A stretch of DNA of 64,000 bases. Source: an uncultured bacterium (GTDB taxonomy: Bacteria; Desulfobacterota; GWC2-55-46). Every line of letters begins with the position of its first letter. The stretch's first letter is position 1. This document shows, one piece after another, positions 55,335-64,000 of the stretch. The position numbers were made by a program, and so were the translations under genes. Location of the stretch: assembly GCA_905339405.1 (NCBI GenBank), contig CAJPGC010000014.1, positions 1 through 64,000 of the forward strand. The letters are read 5' to 3'. Below the pieces are notes generated by a model, which saw nothing but the letters and a program-made list of their open reading frames with translations, was not told where the DNA came from and made no database searches.

Positions 55335-55351
55335 GGTGGGCTGTGCCCACC
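55335..55351. repeat. Palindrome ggtgggc-tgt-gcccacc
   Basis: Perfect 7-bp arms. Confidence 0.7.
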
Positions 55352-55367
55352 GGTTCAGGTGAATACT

Positions 55368-55390
55368 CCCTCTCCCCTTGTGGGAGAGGG
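55368..55390. repeat. Palindrome ccctctccc-cttgt-gggagaggg
   Basis: Perfect 9-bp arms, followed by tgggggagagggg. Confidence 0.7.
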
Positions 55391-55413
55391 TGGGGGAGAG
55401 GGGTCGAAAAAGT

Positions 55414-56805
55414 TTACTTCGCTTCTCCGCCGACAGTTATCTCCGGTATGCGCAAGGTCGGCTGGGCATCCGATACGGGCACGCCCTGGCTGTCCTTTCC
55501 GCAGGTGCCTATGGAAAAGCCCAGGTCGTCGCCGACCATGTCTATCTTCATCAGTATGTCCGGGCCGTTGCCCGTAAGCGTCGCACCGCGGACGGGCTCG
55601 CCAATTTTGCCCTTCTCGATAAGGTAGCCCTCTGTTACCTCGAAGACGAAATCTCCGTTGACGGTGTTGACCTGGCCGCCGCCCATCTTCTTGACGAACA
55701 GGCCCATTTCAAGTGATTTTACGATTGCGTCGGGGCTGTCCTTGCCCGGGGCTATGATGGTGTTGGTCATCCTCGGTATCGGCCTGTGGTGGTATGATTC
55801 GCGCCTGCCGTTGCCGGTTGACCTTGCCCCGGATTTCATGGAGTTCAACCTGTCGCACATGTAGCTTTTCAAAATGCCGTTCTCGACCAGAACGGTCTTC
55901 TCTCCGGGAGTACCCTCGTCATCGAAGAAGAACGAGCCCCTCTTGTGCGGGATTGTAGCGTCGTCGATTACCGTAACGAGAGGGGAGGCTACCTGCTGGC
56001 CCATCTTGCCGGAGTAGACCGAGAGGTTCTGAAAGGCGAGGTCTGCCTCGAGCCCGTGGCCCACGGCCTCGTGTATCATCGTGCCTCCGGCGTCGCTCGA
56101 AAGGACGACCGGCATCCTGCCGCCCGGGGCCCTTTTGGCCGACAACATCATTATCGCCCTTCTTGCGGCTGTCTCGGCAATCGCTTCCGGCGGGCTGTCC
56201 TTGAAGGCCTCGAGGCCCATGATGCCGCCCACCGGCTCGTAGCCGGTCTGGATGTTGTCGCCTTCGGCGGAGACGGCGTTGCAGACGAGGAGAAGGGCGC
56301 ACCTGTCCTCTTCCACGAAGTCACCGAGGGAGTTCACCAGGGCGAGCTTCCTGAAGGCGTCGCCGTACATGACCCTTACCTGGCGAATCCTTTTGTCAAA
56401 GGCCCATGCCGTCGAGTTGGCCCGGTTGACTAGCTTTACTTTGTCCTTGAGGTCGGCCTTGTGGGGGAGCTCTTTTATGTCGAAGCCGGGCGCTTTTTCC
56501 TTTTTGAGGAGGCCGATGGAGCCGCCTGCCTTGCCGCCCCTTACGCCTTTTGAGACTATCCCGGCTGCTTCGAGGAGCCCTTTTTCAGTGAGGTCGTTGG
56601 TGTAGGCGTAATAGGTCTTGAGGTTCGCGATGACCCTTATTCCCGCGCCCCTGTCGCGCCCCGTTATAACTTTCTCTATCCGGTTCTCTTCGGCCACTAT
56701 CGAGGTGTTGGCCGTGTCCTCGAAGTATATGTCAGCGTACTCGCCGCCGCCCTTGAGCGCGGCCTTCAGTATCTCGAAAGGGTCAAAGCCATGAATGAGG
56801 CCCAT
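55414..56805 (-). CDS. tldD: TldD/PmbA family metalloprotease (TldD)
   Basis: YADIYFEDTANTSIVAEENRIEKV, VVLSSDAGGTMIHEAVGHGLEADLAFQNLSVYSGKMGQQVASPLVTVIDDATIPHKRGSFFFDDEGTPGEKTVLVENGIL. Confidence 0.96.
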   Translation of the reverse strand: MGLIHGFDPFEILKAALKGGGEYADIYFEDTANTSIVAEENRIEKVITGRDRGAGIRVIANLKTYYAYTNDLTEKGLLEAAGIVSKGVRGGKAGGSIGLLKKEKAPGFDIKELPHKADLKDKVKLVNRANSTAWAFDKRIRQVRVMYGDAFRKLALVNSLGDFVEEDRCALLLVCNAVSAEGDNIQTGYEPVGGIMGLEAFKDSPPEAIAETAARRAIMMLSAKRAPGGRMPVVLSSDAGGTMIHEAVGHGLEADLAFQNLSVYSGKMGQQVASPLVTVIDDATIPHKRGSFFFDDEGTPGEKTVLVENGILKSYMCDRLNSMKSGARSTGNGRRESYHHRPIPRMTNTIIAPGKDSPDAIVKSLEMGLFVKKMGGGQVNTVNGDFVFEVTEGYLIEKGKIGEPVRGATLTGNGPDILMKIDMVGDDLGFSIGTCGKDSQGVPVSDAQPTLRIPEITVGGEAK

Positions 56806-56833
56806 TGTTTGTCACCTGTCTCTTTTTTTTGTG

Positions 56834-56885
56834 CCATTGCGAGGAGTGTAACGGGACGAGATTGCCGCGCCGCGCTCGCAATGAC
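56834..56885. repeat. Dispersed palindromic element, copy 2
   Basis: ccattgcgaggag ... cgctcgcaatgac; same termini as 54388-54447. Confidence 0.65.
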
Positions 56886-56940
56886 GGATTCAGAAATAAT
56901 GAAAAATGACCGGCAGTATGTCAACGGCAAAGCGGGCCGG

Positions 56941-57141
56941 TCAAGCCCCGCCCCGGCCCCTGCGGTCTTTCTTCTTCTCGAACATCTGGCAGGCCATGCC
57001 AGAAGACCTGAAGACCACGGCAGAGGGGGCTTCTTTGCTCTTGAAGCCCAGCGCCTTGCACCCCCTCGGGTTCCGTTCGTCCCACGTGATGTAGAAGTGG
57101 GCGCAGTGAAGGCAGTCTATCCTGTCTTTGTCTTCGGCCAT
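56941..57141 (-). CDS. Small conserved Cys-containing hypothetical protein (66 aa)
   Basis: DRIDCLHCAHFYITWDERNPRGCKALGFKSKEAPSAVVFRSSGMACQMF. Confidence 0.7.
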   Translation of the reverse strand: MAEDKDRIDCLHCAHFYITWDERNPRGCKALGFKSKEAPSAVVFRSSGMACQMFEKKKDRRGRGGA

Positions 57142-57142
57142 G

Positions 57143-57961
57143 TCAGCTGATGTCGTAGCGTATCAACCTGTAGAGCTCTTCTCTCGTCATCATCTTTTTG
57201 ACGAGCCCCTTCTGGGTCCCCGCCGCCTTGAGTTCCGCGAGGGCCTCTTCCATTGCCTTCATCGCGGTCCTGAAAGCGGTCATCGGGAAGAGGACTAAAG
57301 AATAACCCAGTTCGGTGAATTCATCCAGAGTAATGAGCGGCGTCCTGCCGAACTCGGTCATGTTCGCAACCAGGGGGGCCTTGACCTGCTTCGCGAACTC
57401 CCTGAACTCCTCTTTTGTCTCGAGCGCCTCGGGGAATATCATGTCAGCTCCGGCTGCGGCGTATAGGAGGCCCCGTTTTATCGCCTCGTCGAGCCCTCCG
57501 GTTGCCCTCGCGTCCGTCCGGGCGATTATGCGAAAATCAGCCTTTGTCCGGCCCGCCTTGGCAGCCTTGATCTTCTCCACGAACTCTTCGGCCGGGACGA
57601 CCGTCTTGCCCGGAAGGTGGCCGCACCTTTTCGGGAACTCCTGGTCTTCTATCTGGACGGCGGACGCCCCGGCGGCTTCGAAAAGACGGACTGTCTTTTC
57701 CACCTCCTGGGGGCCGCCGAAGCCGGTGTCGACGTCGACTATCGCGGGTATCTTCACCGCCTTGATTATGGCGGAGGAGAGTCCCACGACCTCTTCCCTT
57801 GAAAGTACTCCGGCATCAGGCAAGCCGTTCGAGTTGGAAAGTCCCGCGCCGGATATGTAGACCGCCTCGAAGCCCGCCTTCTCGACGAGGAGGGCCGCTG
57901 CCGCGTTGAAGGCCCCGGGGGCTGCGACCGCTTTCTTGCCTGTGAGCTTGAGAGGGCTCAT
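57143..57961 (-). CDS. prpB: Methylisocitrate lyase / ICL-PEP mutase family
   Basis: APGAFNAAAALLVEKAGFEAVYISGAGLSNSNGLPDAGVLSREEV, PAIVDVDTGFGGPQEVEKTVRLFEAAGASAVQIEDQEFPKRCGHLPGKTVV. Confidence 0.9.
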   Translation of the reverse strand: MSPLKLTGKKAVAAPGAFNAAAALLVEKAGFEAVYISGAGLSNSNGLPDAGVLSREEVVGLSSAIIKAVKIPAIVDVDTGFGGPQEVEKTVRLFEAAGASAVQIEDQEFPKRCGHLPGKTVVPAEEFVEKIKAAKAGRTKADFRIIARTDARATGGLDEAIKRGLLYAAAGADMIFPEALETKEEFREFAKQVKAPLVANMTEFGRTPLITLDEFTELGYSLVLFPMTAFRTAMKAMEEALAELKAAGTQKGLVKKMMTREELYRLIRYDIS

Positions 57962-59328
57962 ATTATGAAAAGCCTCGTCAGTTCTTTCATGTCGGACAAC
58001 TTCTCAAGCTCCCATATTCTCGCGAGTATCTCGTCGGCTTTTTTTCCGGTCAGCGCCCACTCGCTCAAGGCCCTGAACTTCTCCTCGACCTCGCGGTCGG
58101 TCATAGGGTTCATTGGGTGGCCCTTCGGGTATATCATCTCCCCTGTAATTAGCTTGCCGGACTTGAGGGTCACTTCGACCCTGTTCGGTATCGCCGCCGG
58201 GTACATCCTGTCCATGTCAGGGTCTACCTCGACCTTGACCCGCTGCGTGAACCCGATGAGGTCCTCGTCCTCCATTCTCTCGGAGAAGGTCGAGAGGCTG
58301 ACGTTCCCGTCGAGTATGGCCGCGGCCACGAGGAACGGCAGGCTGTGGTCTGCCGTCTCCCTTGTTTTGGGCCGCCACCTCTCGGCCCCTTTGCCGATTA
58401 TCTCGTAGGCGGCCTTGAAGGTCTTAACGACTACCGTGTCGACTTCAATGAGCGCGTCTTCTATCTCGGCTCTCAGGTCTATGGCCGCGCCGATGGCGCT
58501 CTGAGAGTGATATTCGGCGGGGTAGAACTTTATATATGTCTCGTCTATCTTGAAGCCTTCGTTTTGCTCACCGCCGAAATTGGCGGAAAGCCCGATCGGG
58601 CCCGAGACGACCCTTTCGAAGCCGAACTCCCCTTCGAAAACCGGGGACGGCCCGGTCATACCGCCTTTGGCGAGCAGTGCAGAAAAGAGCGCGTCCTTCG
58701 ACGTGTTGGCGAAGGCGCAGCCCTTCCACATCGAAAGCTCTCCCGCCCTCGACTGCCTCAAGGCAGGAGAGATGGTAGCGGCTATGTTAACTGCGTTTAT
58801 TGCCTCTTCCCTCGAAAGCCCGAGCAGCATGGAAGCGGCAGCGGTTGAAGAGAACGCCCCGTAGGCAACGTGGTCCCAGCCCTTTGCCCGCAGGCTCGTA
58901 GAGTCGCAGAGCCTGCACTGTATTTCGTAGGCGGCGATCATCGCGGTCAGAAAATCCTCCCCGCTCCTGCCAGCTGTTTCCGCCGCCGCAAGGCAGGCCG
59001 CGATGTTGTCCGAGGGGTGGGCAGGCTCTTTCGAGAGGTATGTGTCGTTGAAGTCGAGCGCCCTTATCAATGTGCCGTTGGCAAAGGCCGCCGCCTCGAG
59101 AGTCGTCTGCTCTGCCGAGCCGAGTATCGTAGCGCGTAGCCCTGCCGCGACCTGGGGGGCGGCCTCTCTTGCTATCCTCGCCGGGGGCTCCTTGAAAGCC
59201 CCGAGCATGCAGGCGAAGGCGTCTATGAGCCTTTTTTTGGCCTCACGGGCAGTCTGTCCGGGGATTGAGGCATATTTGAGCCCCAGCGCGTAATCTACGA
59301 GCCTTTCCGCTTTCAAACCCTGAGCCAT
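57958..59328 (-). CDS. prpD: MmgE/PrpD family protein (2-methylcitrate dehydratase-like)
   Basis: ALDFNDTYLSKEPAHPSDNIAACLAAAE, KGCAFANTSKDALFSALLAKGGMTGPSPVFEGEFGF. Start moved to ATG 59328. Confidence 0.88.
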   Translation of the reverse strand: MAQGLKAERLVDYALGLKYASIPGQTAREAKKRLIDAFACMLGAFKEPPARIAREAAPQVAAGLRATILGSAEQTTLEAAAFANGTLIRALDFNDTYLSKEPAHPSDNIAACLAAAETAGRSGEDFLTAMIAAYEIQCRLCDSTSLRAKGWDHVAYGAFSSTAAASMLLGLSREEAINAVNIAATISPALRQSRAGELSMWKGCAFANTSKDALFSALLAKGGMTGPSPVFEGEFGFERVVSGPIGLSANFGGEQNEGFKIDETYIKFYPAEYHSQSAIGAAIDLRAEIEDALIEVDTVVVKTFKAAYEIIGKGAERWRPKTRETADHSLPFLVAAAILDGNVSLSTFSERMEDEDLIGFTQRVKVEVDPDMDRMYPAAIPNRVEVTLKSGKLITGEMIYPKGHPMNPMTDREVEEKFRALSEWALTGKKADEILARIWELEKLSDMKELTRLFII

Positions 59329-59428
59329 CAGCCATTCCCCGCAGCTTTTTTCAAAACTATAGCTTATAAGAAGGCTCCCGGCAAGCCGCCGGCGTTGCAA
59401 ACCCTGCTTTCGGGTGTATATTTGACGG

Positions 59429-59833
59429 ATGCTTTTGAAAGCTCTCATAGCGGCCCTGCTCTTCGCGCTGCCCTCTTACGCCTCTGGAAGCCTCCATCCT
59501 GAAAGGGAGTACCAGAGGAGGTGGTGCGAAGCTGCCGGAGGGGTTGCAGAGGTCGTCCTCCAGGACAGGGCGAGGGTCGACTGCTTGACGGGCACTCACG
59601 CCGTCGAGGTCGACTTCGCGCCCAAGTGGGCCGAGGCCGTCGGGCAGGCGCTCTATTATTCAATCTCTACAGGGAAGAGCCCTGGCATACTGCTCATAAT
59701 GGAAGGCGTGGACGACGTGAGGTTCCTGAGGAGGCTCATGGACGTTACCGAAAGGAGCGGGATAACGGTATGGGTCACGACGCAGGACGACCTGCCGGGT
59801 AAGAGGGCTGTCTCTAATGGGGAGCGGGAATAG
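59429..59833 (+). CDS. Small exported hypothetical protein (134 aa)
   Basis: Signal peptide MLLKALIAALLFALPSYASG; YQRRWCEAAGGVAEVVLQDRARVDCLTGTHAVEVDFAPKWAEAVGQALYYSISTGKSPGILLIMEG. Confidence 0.8.
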   Translation: MLLKALIAALLFALPSYASGSLHPEREYQRRWCEAAGGVAEVVLQDRARVDCLTGTHAVEVDFAPKWAEAVGQALYYSISTGKSPGILLIMEGVDDVRFLRRLMDVTERSGITVWVTTQDDLPGKRAVSNGERE

Positions 59834-59956
59834 TACAGGTATACGTGTGAAAATAATATGAGAGAACCGAGAAAAAACAAAGGCGGGTGAGACAGCCCTC
59901 TTCCTTGTTGGCCCGGGCGCGAAAGGCTCCCGGGCCACGGCAGGTCTGGTAAAACC

Positions 59957-60421
59957 TTATGATATGTCGACGGTTATCTTCCTGGGCTGCTCCTCTACTA
60001 CTTTAGGCAGCTGGACCGAGAGCACGCCGTCCTTGAGCGTGGCTTTTATGCCGTCCTGCTTTATCTTGAACGGTATGTTGAGCGACCTTGCGTAATACCG
60101 GTAGTTCCTCTCGGAGTAGGTGTAGTTGCCTTCCTTCTGACCGGCCTCTTCCTTTACCTCTCCCTTTATGGTGAGCGTCCCGTCCTGAAGCGAGATGTCG
60201 ATGTCGTCTTTCGCTACGCCGGGCATCTCCGCCCTGACGACTATCTCGGCGGCCCTGTCGATGATGTCGATGGCAGGGGAGACCGTCGCTTCCTGCGCGC
60301 CTGTCTGCCTCTTCCAGGGCGCTTCCGCCTTCCTTGAAGGGAAGAGGTCCTCCCATATCCTGTCCATCTCTTTTCTCATGGACTCCAGTTCTTTCAGCGG
60401 GTTCCATTTGTCGAGCGGCAT
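59957..60421 (-). CDS. Hsp20/alpha-crystallin small heat shock protein
   Basis: VRAEMPGVAKDDIDISLQDGTLTIKGEVKEE, SLNIPFKIKQDGIKATLKDGVLSVQLPK. Confidence 0.96.
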   Translation of the reverse strand: MPLDKWNPLKELESMRKEMDRIWEDLFPSRKAEAPWKRQTGAQEATVSPAIDIIDRAAEIVVRAEMPGVAKDDIDISLQDGTLTIKGEVKEEAGQKEGNYTYSERNYRYYARSLNIPFKIKQDGIKATLKDGVLSVQLPKVVEEQPRKITVDIS

Positions 60422-60508
60422 TGGACGGTTCCTCCTTTAAGGGCGTGTGTGATGTTACTTAAATGATAGGGACGGGCTTGCCGGGTGTCAAGTAAGGGGG
60501 AGGTGTTT

Positions 60509-61417
60509 TCAGGCTGCGAATAAAAGCGAGACTGTCTGGAGTATGCCGGTTGAGAGGTGGCCGAGGATGATGGATTTTATGGCAGGGACGTAAGATGGGC
60601 CGCCTTCGGGGTTTTTTATAATGTAGAGCGCGCCGGATAAGGCCGGGAGTACCCCAAGCAGCGCGATGAGCGAGAGGGCTGGCATGAAGCCCGCCGAAAC
60701 GGCGGCGATAACGCCCACGAAGGCGCAAAGGACTACGGCAAGAAGGAGGTAGCTTCCGTTTTTTCTGCCGAGGCGCACGATAAGGTTCCGTTTCCCGGCC
60801 CGGGTGTCAGATTCAAAATCCGGGAATTCGTTTACGATGAGGATGGCGGCTATGAGGAAAGAGAGCGGCATCGAGGCGACGGCCGCTTCCATGCTCACTC
60901 CTTTTGTCTGGACCATGCACGCCCCGACGACGGTGAGAAGGCCGAAGCTTACTCCGACTGTAGCCTCCCCGAGCCCCCTTCCCGCGAGAAAGAGCGGCGG
61001 GGCCGAGTAGAAGTAGCCTGAAAGGAACCCCAGGAGGCCGATGGCGAGTATCAGGGGGGTGGCGGCCCAGGCGAGGTAGAGGCCCGCGAGAGTGCCAGCC
61101 GAGACGAGCGCAGCCCCGAGAAAGAAGGTCTCTTCAGGCGTAAGGAGCCCCTTCTGGATGAACCTGCTCCCTCCGGCAAAAGGCGTCAGCGGGGCCTTGT
61201 TGAAGTCGTCGGCACCGTTTTTGGAGTCGTAGTAATCGTTGAGGACGTTCATCCCGGCGTGGTAGCAAAGGGCCGCGAAAAGAGAGAGGGCGAAAAAGAG
61301 CGGGTCGAAAAGGCCGTAAAAGCGCCACGCGACAGCGGCCCCGAGCCCCACCGGCGCAGCTATCGCCGGGAGGAACTGGGGCCTGGTGGCCTTGAAAAAG
61401 GTTGTAAGCCTAGCCAT
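60509..61417 (-). CDS. menA: UbiA prenyltransferase, MenA-like
   Basis: ATRPQFLPAIAAPVGLGAAVAW, NVLNDYYDSKNGADDFN, IVNEFPDFESDTRAGKRNLIVRLGRK. Confidence 0.88.
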   Translation of the reverse strand: MARLTTFFKATRPQFLPAIAAPVGLGAAVAWRFYGLFDPLFFALSLFAALCYHAGMNVLNDYYDSKNGADDFNKAPLTPFAGGSRFIQKGLLTPEETFFLGAALVSAGTLAGLYLAWAATPLILAIGLLGFLSGYFYSAPPLFLAGRGLGEATVGVSFGLLTVVGACMVQTKGVSMEAAVASMPLSFLIAAILIVNEFPDFESDTRAGKRNLIVRLGRKNGSYLLLAVVLCAFVGVIAAVSAGFMPALSLIALLGVLPALSGALYIIKNPEGGPSYVPAIKSIILGHLSTGILQTVSLLFAA

Positions 61418-62441
61418 TGCCTCCCATTATCATGAAAATGGCTATGAAGACGAAGATGGAGTAGAGGACCCCGTTCACCAGGAATGGCAACGGCGTAATC
61501 TTTTTGACCCTCATGGCGAGGAAGTAGAGCCACAGGCCCGCCAGGATGGTGATGACGCTGCTCGCGAGCACCGTCATGTTGAGGGTCCAGGGCGTAAGGA
61601 ATATGCCTATGGCGGGCAGGAGGCTGCCCTGGAAGACCATCGCGCCCGTGATGTTGCCGACGGCCATAGTGTCCTTGCCTTTTCTTATCCAGAGGATGCT
61701 GTTGATCTTCTCCGGGAGCTCGGTCGCTATGGGAACGATGAGGAGCGAAAGAGCTATGACCGGTATGCGGAGTATCTCCGCGAGGTGCTCGACCCCGCCA
61801 ACGAACCCCTTCGCGCCGAGGATGATGAGGCCGAGACCTATGAGGAGCTGGAGGACGACTATTCCCATGTGGTCCTGCAATATCTTCCCGAGGTAAAGCC
61901 CCTTGCTCTCTTCAGTTGCGTGCCCGTCCTTCACGAGGGCCGCGCTCGCCTTTACCGTCTCCAGGACGTAGTAGAAGTAGGTGAGGACCAGGACGAGGGC
62001 AACGAAGACCCTTACAAGCCTGTACTCCTGCGGGGTGAAGGCCACGAGGAAGGCGAGGGTGAAGGCGAAGAGGAAGAACTCGATATCGCGCCGGAGGCCC
62101 CCTCTTTCGGCCGCCAGAGTGTCGCGTTTCCTCGAGCCCTTGAACTTCCACATCGAAAGGCCGACGAGGAACATCGCCAGAGTCGAGAGCATGAAAGGCG
62201 CGCCCAATATCGCCCCGACGCCGACCTCCTCGCTCACGTGCTCCGAGCTGCCGCCGAATATGGCCACCAGAGGCACCATAGTCTCCGGTAAGGCCGTGCC
62301 CACGGCCGCGAATATGCTGCCTGTGACGCCCTCGGAGAACTTGAGCTTCGACCCGAGCGATTCGATGGCGTTCGTGAATATCTCCGCGGCCGCGATGATG
62401 ACGACAAGCCAGAACAGGAGAATGATTATTTCGTAAGTCAC
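61410..62441 (-). CDS. Sodium/calcium exchanger (CaCA) family protein
   Basis: EGVTGSIFAAVGTALPETMVPLVAIFGG; VIALSLLIVPIATELPEKINSILWIRKGKDTMAVGNITGAMVFQGSLLP. GTG start at 62441. Confidence 0.92.
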   Translation of the reverse strand: MTYEIIILLFWLVVIIAAAEIFTNAIESLGSKLKFSEGVTGSIFAAVGTALPETMVPLVAIFGGSSEHVSEEVGVGAILGAPFMLSTLAMFLVGLSMWKFKGSRKRDTLAAERGGLRRDIEFFLFAFTLAFLVAFTPQEYRLVRVFVALVLVLTYFYYVLETVKASAALVKDGHATEESKGLYLGKILQDHMGIVVLQLLIGLGLIILGAKGFVGGVEHLAEILRIPVIALSLLIVPIATELPEKINSILWIRKGKDTMAVGNITGAMVFQGSLLPAIGIFLTPWTLNMTVLASSVITILAGLWLYFLAMRVKKITPLPFLVNGVLYSIFVFIAIFMIMGGNG

Positions 62442-62454
62442 TATTGAGCCTCCT

Positions 62455-63492
62455 CTATTCCCTGGCGGCTTTTCTGACGAGCTCCGCCCGCTCTCCCCTG
62501 AAGAAAAGGAGGAGTACCATGCCAACGACCAGCACTATCGAGCCGGCTATTATGAAGCCTATTCCAGGGTCCTTGTTGATTATGAACATGACGTACGGCG
62601 TGAAGACGTAATCTGCGAGCCTTATCTCGTGGCTTCCGGCGGCAACCGCGTCTCCCGGAGACGAGATGGGGAGGAAGGAGCTGCCGTGGACGCCCGTTAT
62701 CTCGACGTGCGGGTTTGAGAAATTATTCGAGCGATTGTACGGCCTGCCCTCCGGGTCTATTCCGAAATCAGGGTAGATCGCGCCGAGCTTCAGTTCCTCG
62801 CCGTCCGGGGCCGTGAAAGCGCCGTCGAACTCGACGCTTCCGGCCTTGCCGTCGACCTCGAGAACGAGCCCCGAGGGGCTCTGCCCCTGGTCGAAATGGT
62901 AGAAGGCTATGCCCTTGTGTATGAGCGGGGCGTTCATGCCGATGTCACCCCTGGCGACCTGAGCGCCCTTGCCGTCAAGGAGGGTGACGGAAGTCTTGAG
63001 GGAGTCGAGTTCGCCGGTGGGCAGCACGTTCATCTCCGATTTGTCGAGCCTCAGGAAGAGTCCTGCGGCGTTTGGCACAGGGATGGAAGAGCCCTCGAAG
63101 ACGACGTTCCCGTAGCTCCTGAAGCCCCAGACGCTCCCCACGAGATGGCCGAGGAGCGCGATGAGGAAACCGACGTGCACTATGTGTGGGAAGAGGGCTG
63201 CCCAGGGTTTTCTGTTGCGTATGACGGCGTAGACCTTGTCGGCTGTGCAGACAAAGGCGTTGACGCCGAAAAGGGCCGAAAGGACGATCAACGCCCAGAC
63301 CCATGCGGTAAGACGCAGGTACTCCACGCCGAACGAGGACAGGAAAGGCAGAAGGACTTCCTGGTCAAAGGCCCTGAAGAACTGCGGGTAGCGCATGGAG
63401 AGGATGGAGCCCCACGCTGACACCGCGCAGATTAGCGCGGCGAGGATGACTGTAAGATATACGGAAGAGAAAAAACGCCAGACCCTTGTCAT
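62455..63492 (-). CDS. ResB-like cytochrome c biogenesis protein
   Basis: FFSSVYLTVILAALICAVSAWGSIL; AALFPHIVHVGFLIALLGHLVGSVWGFRSYGNVVFEGSSIPVP. Confidence 0.85.
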   Translation of the reverse strand: MTRVWRFFSSVYLTVILAALICAVSAWGSILSMRYPQFFRAFDQEVLLPFLSSFGVEYLRLTAWVWALIVLSALFGVNAFVCTADKVYAVIRNRKPWAALFPHIVHVGFLIALLGHLVGSVWGFRSYGNVVFEGSSIPVPNAAGLFLRLDKSEMNVLPTGELDSLKTSVTLLDGKGAQVARGDIGMNAPLIHKGIAFYHFDQGQSPSGLVLEVDGKAGSVEFDGAFTAPDGEELKLGAIYPDFGIDPEGRPYNRSNNFSNPHVEITGVHGSSFLPISSPGDAVAAGSHEIRLADYVFTPYVMFIINKDPGIGFIIAGSIVLVVGMVLLLFFRGERAELVRKAARE

Positions 63493-63495
63493 CCT

Positions 63496-64000
63496 CTATT
63501 GCCTGAACCACCTGATGATGTTCTCGGCGAGCCGTCTGTTGTCGGACTCCCCGATGAACTTGTTCGCGAACGGGGCGTCGTCCGCCACCACTACGACCTT
63601 GCCCTTGCCGTACTCGGAAACCGCCACTATGCCGAACTCCTGCTGCGGCTCGCCCTTGTCGAACTTCCTGTTCCTGTCCATGTCGGCCCAGGCCTTGGAG
63701 GTCGTGGCGGCCACCGTCATGGCCGGGTCGTTCGCCATGAGCCCCCAGGTGCCGTACACCGACATCTTCTTGACGCCTGAGGTGACAGGGTGAGGGCCGA
63801 AGCTGGTGACGTGGAAGTCCTGGGATTTGTTGTCGATGAGGCCGGAGTTCTCTCCTATCGTGAAGTTGGAGACTATTATGCCGAACGAGTTGGTGAGCTG
63901 CGCGACCGCCGGGGAAATGTGGAGGAGCACCAGCAGGTTGCCGCCTTTTTCGACGAACGTCTCGAGGGCAGATATCTCTTCGCCGGAAAAGGGCTGCACC
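63496..64000 (-). CDS. DUF4350/GldG-like hypothetical protein (N-terminus beyond window)
   Basis: LETFVEKGGNLLVLLHISPAVAQLTNSFGI...EYGKGKVVVVADDAPFANKFIGESDNRRLAENIIRWFRQ. Confidence 0.6.
   Translation of the reverse strand, partial: VQPFSGEEISALETFVEKGGNLLVLLHISPAVAQLTNSFGIIVSNFTIGENSGLIDNKSQDFHVTSFGPHPVTSGVKKMSVYGTWGLMANDPAMTVAATTSKAWADMDRNRKFDKGEPQQEFGIVAVSEYGKGKVVVVADDAPFANKFIGESDNRRLAENIIRWFRQ

Overview
The window reads as a GC-rich chromosomal segment, deltaproteobacterial or Nitrospirota-like in flavour (inference from gene content and codon style). It opens inside a 23S rRNA gene, followed by 5S rRNA. Housekeeping and metabolic genes follow: valS, nadC, birA, coaX, an EF-G paralog, nfo, trxB, a PP-loop ATPase, larE-like, tldD, prpB/prpD-like, hsp20, menA-like and resB-like. 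The accessory core is about 31-50 kb. It starts with an array of TMTC-like (GT-C plus TPR) membrane glycosyltransferases: three paralogs, one apparently frameshifted, plus a truncated fourth that retains only the C-terminal TPR part. These are interleaved with a GT2 and a hexapeptide acyltransferase. The array abuts a minus-strand cluster encoding a 646-aa outer-membrane beta-barrel, two SUMF1/FGE-like proteins (one fused to two CxxCH haem motifs), an MFS/spermidine-synthase-like protein, a monohaem lipoprotein, a parvulin PPIase, an exported tetrahaem cytochrome, an NHL beta-propeller lipoprotein and a trihaem cytochrome. This is the best candidate for an undescribed system: a possible extracellular electron-transfer or cytochrome-filament locus next to a possible protein-glycosylation array. 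Other points of interest are a MITE-like inverted repeat beside a T4-endonuclease-V-like gene, dispersed palindromes flanking an AT-rich orphan gene, a structured leader or ncRNA candidate upstream of valS, an exact three-copy 30-aa repeat in a response regulator, and a cyclase-like signature in a 901-aa protein. All calls come from reading the sequence and translations; no database searches were run.
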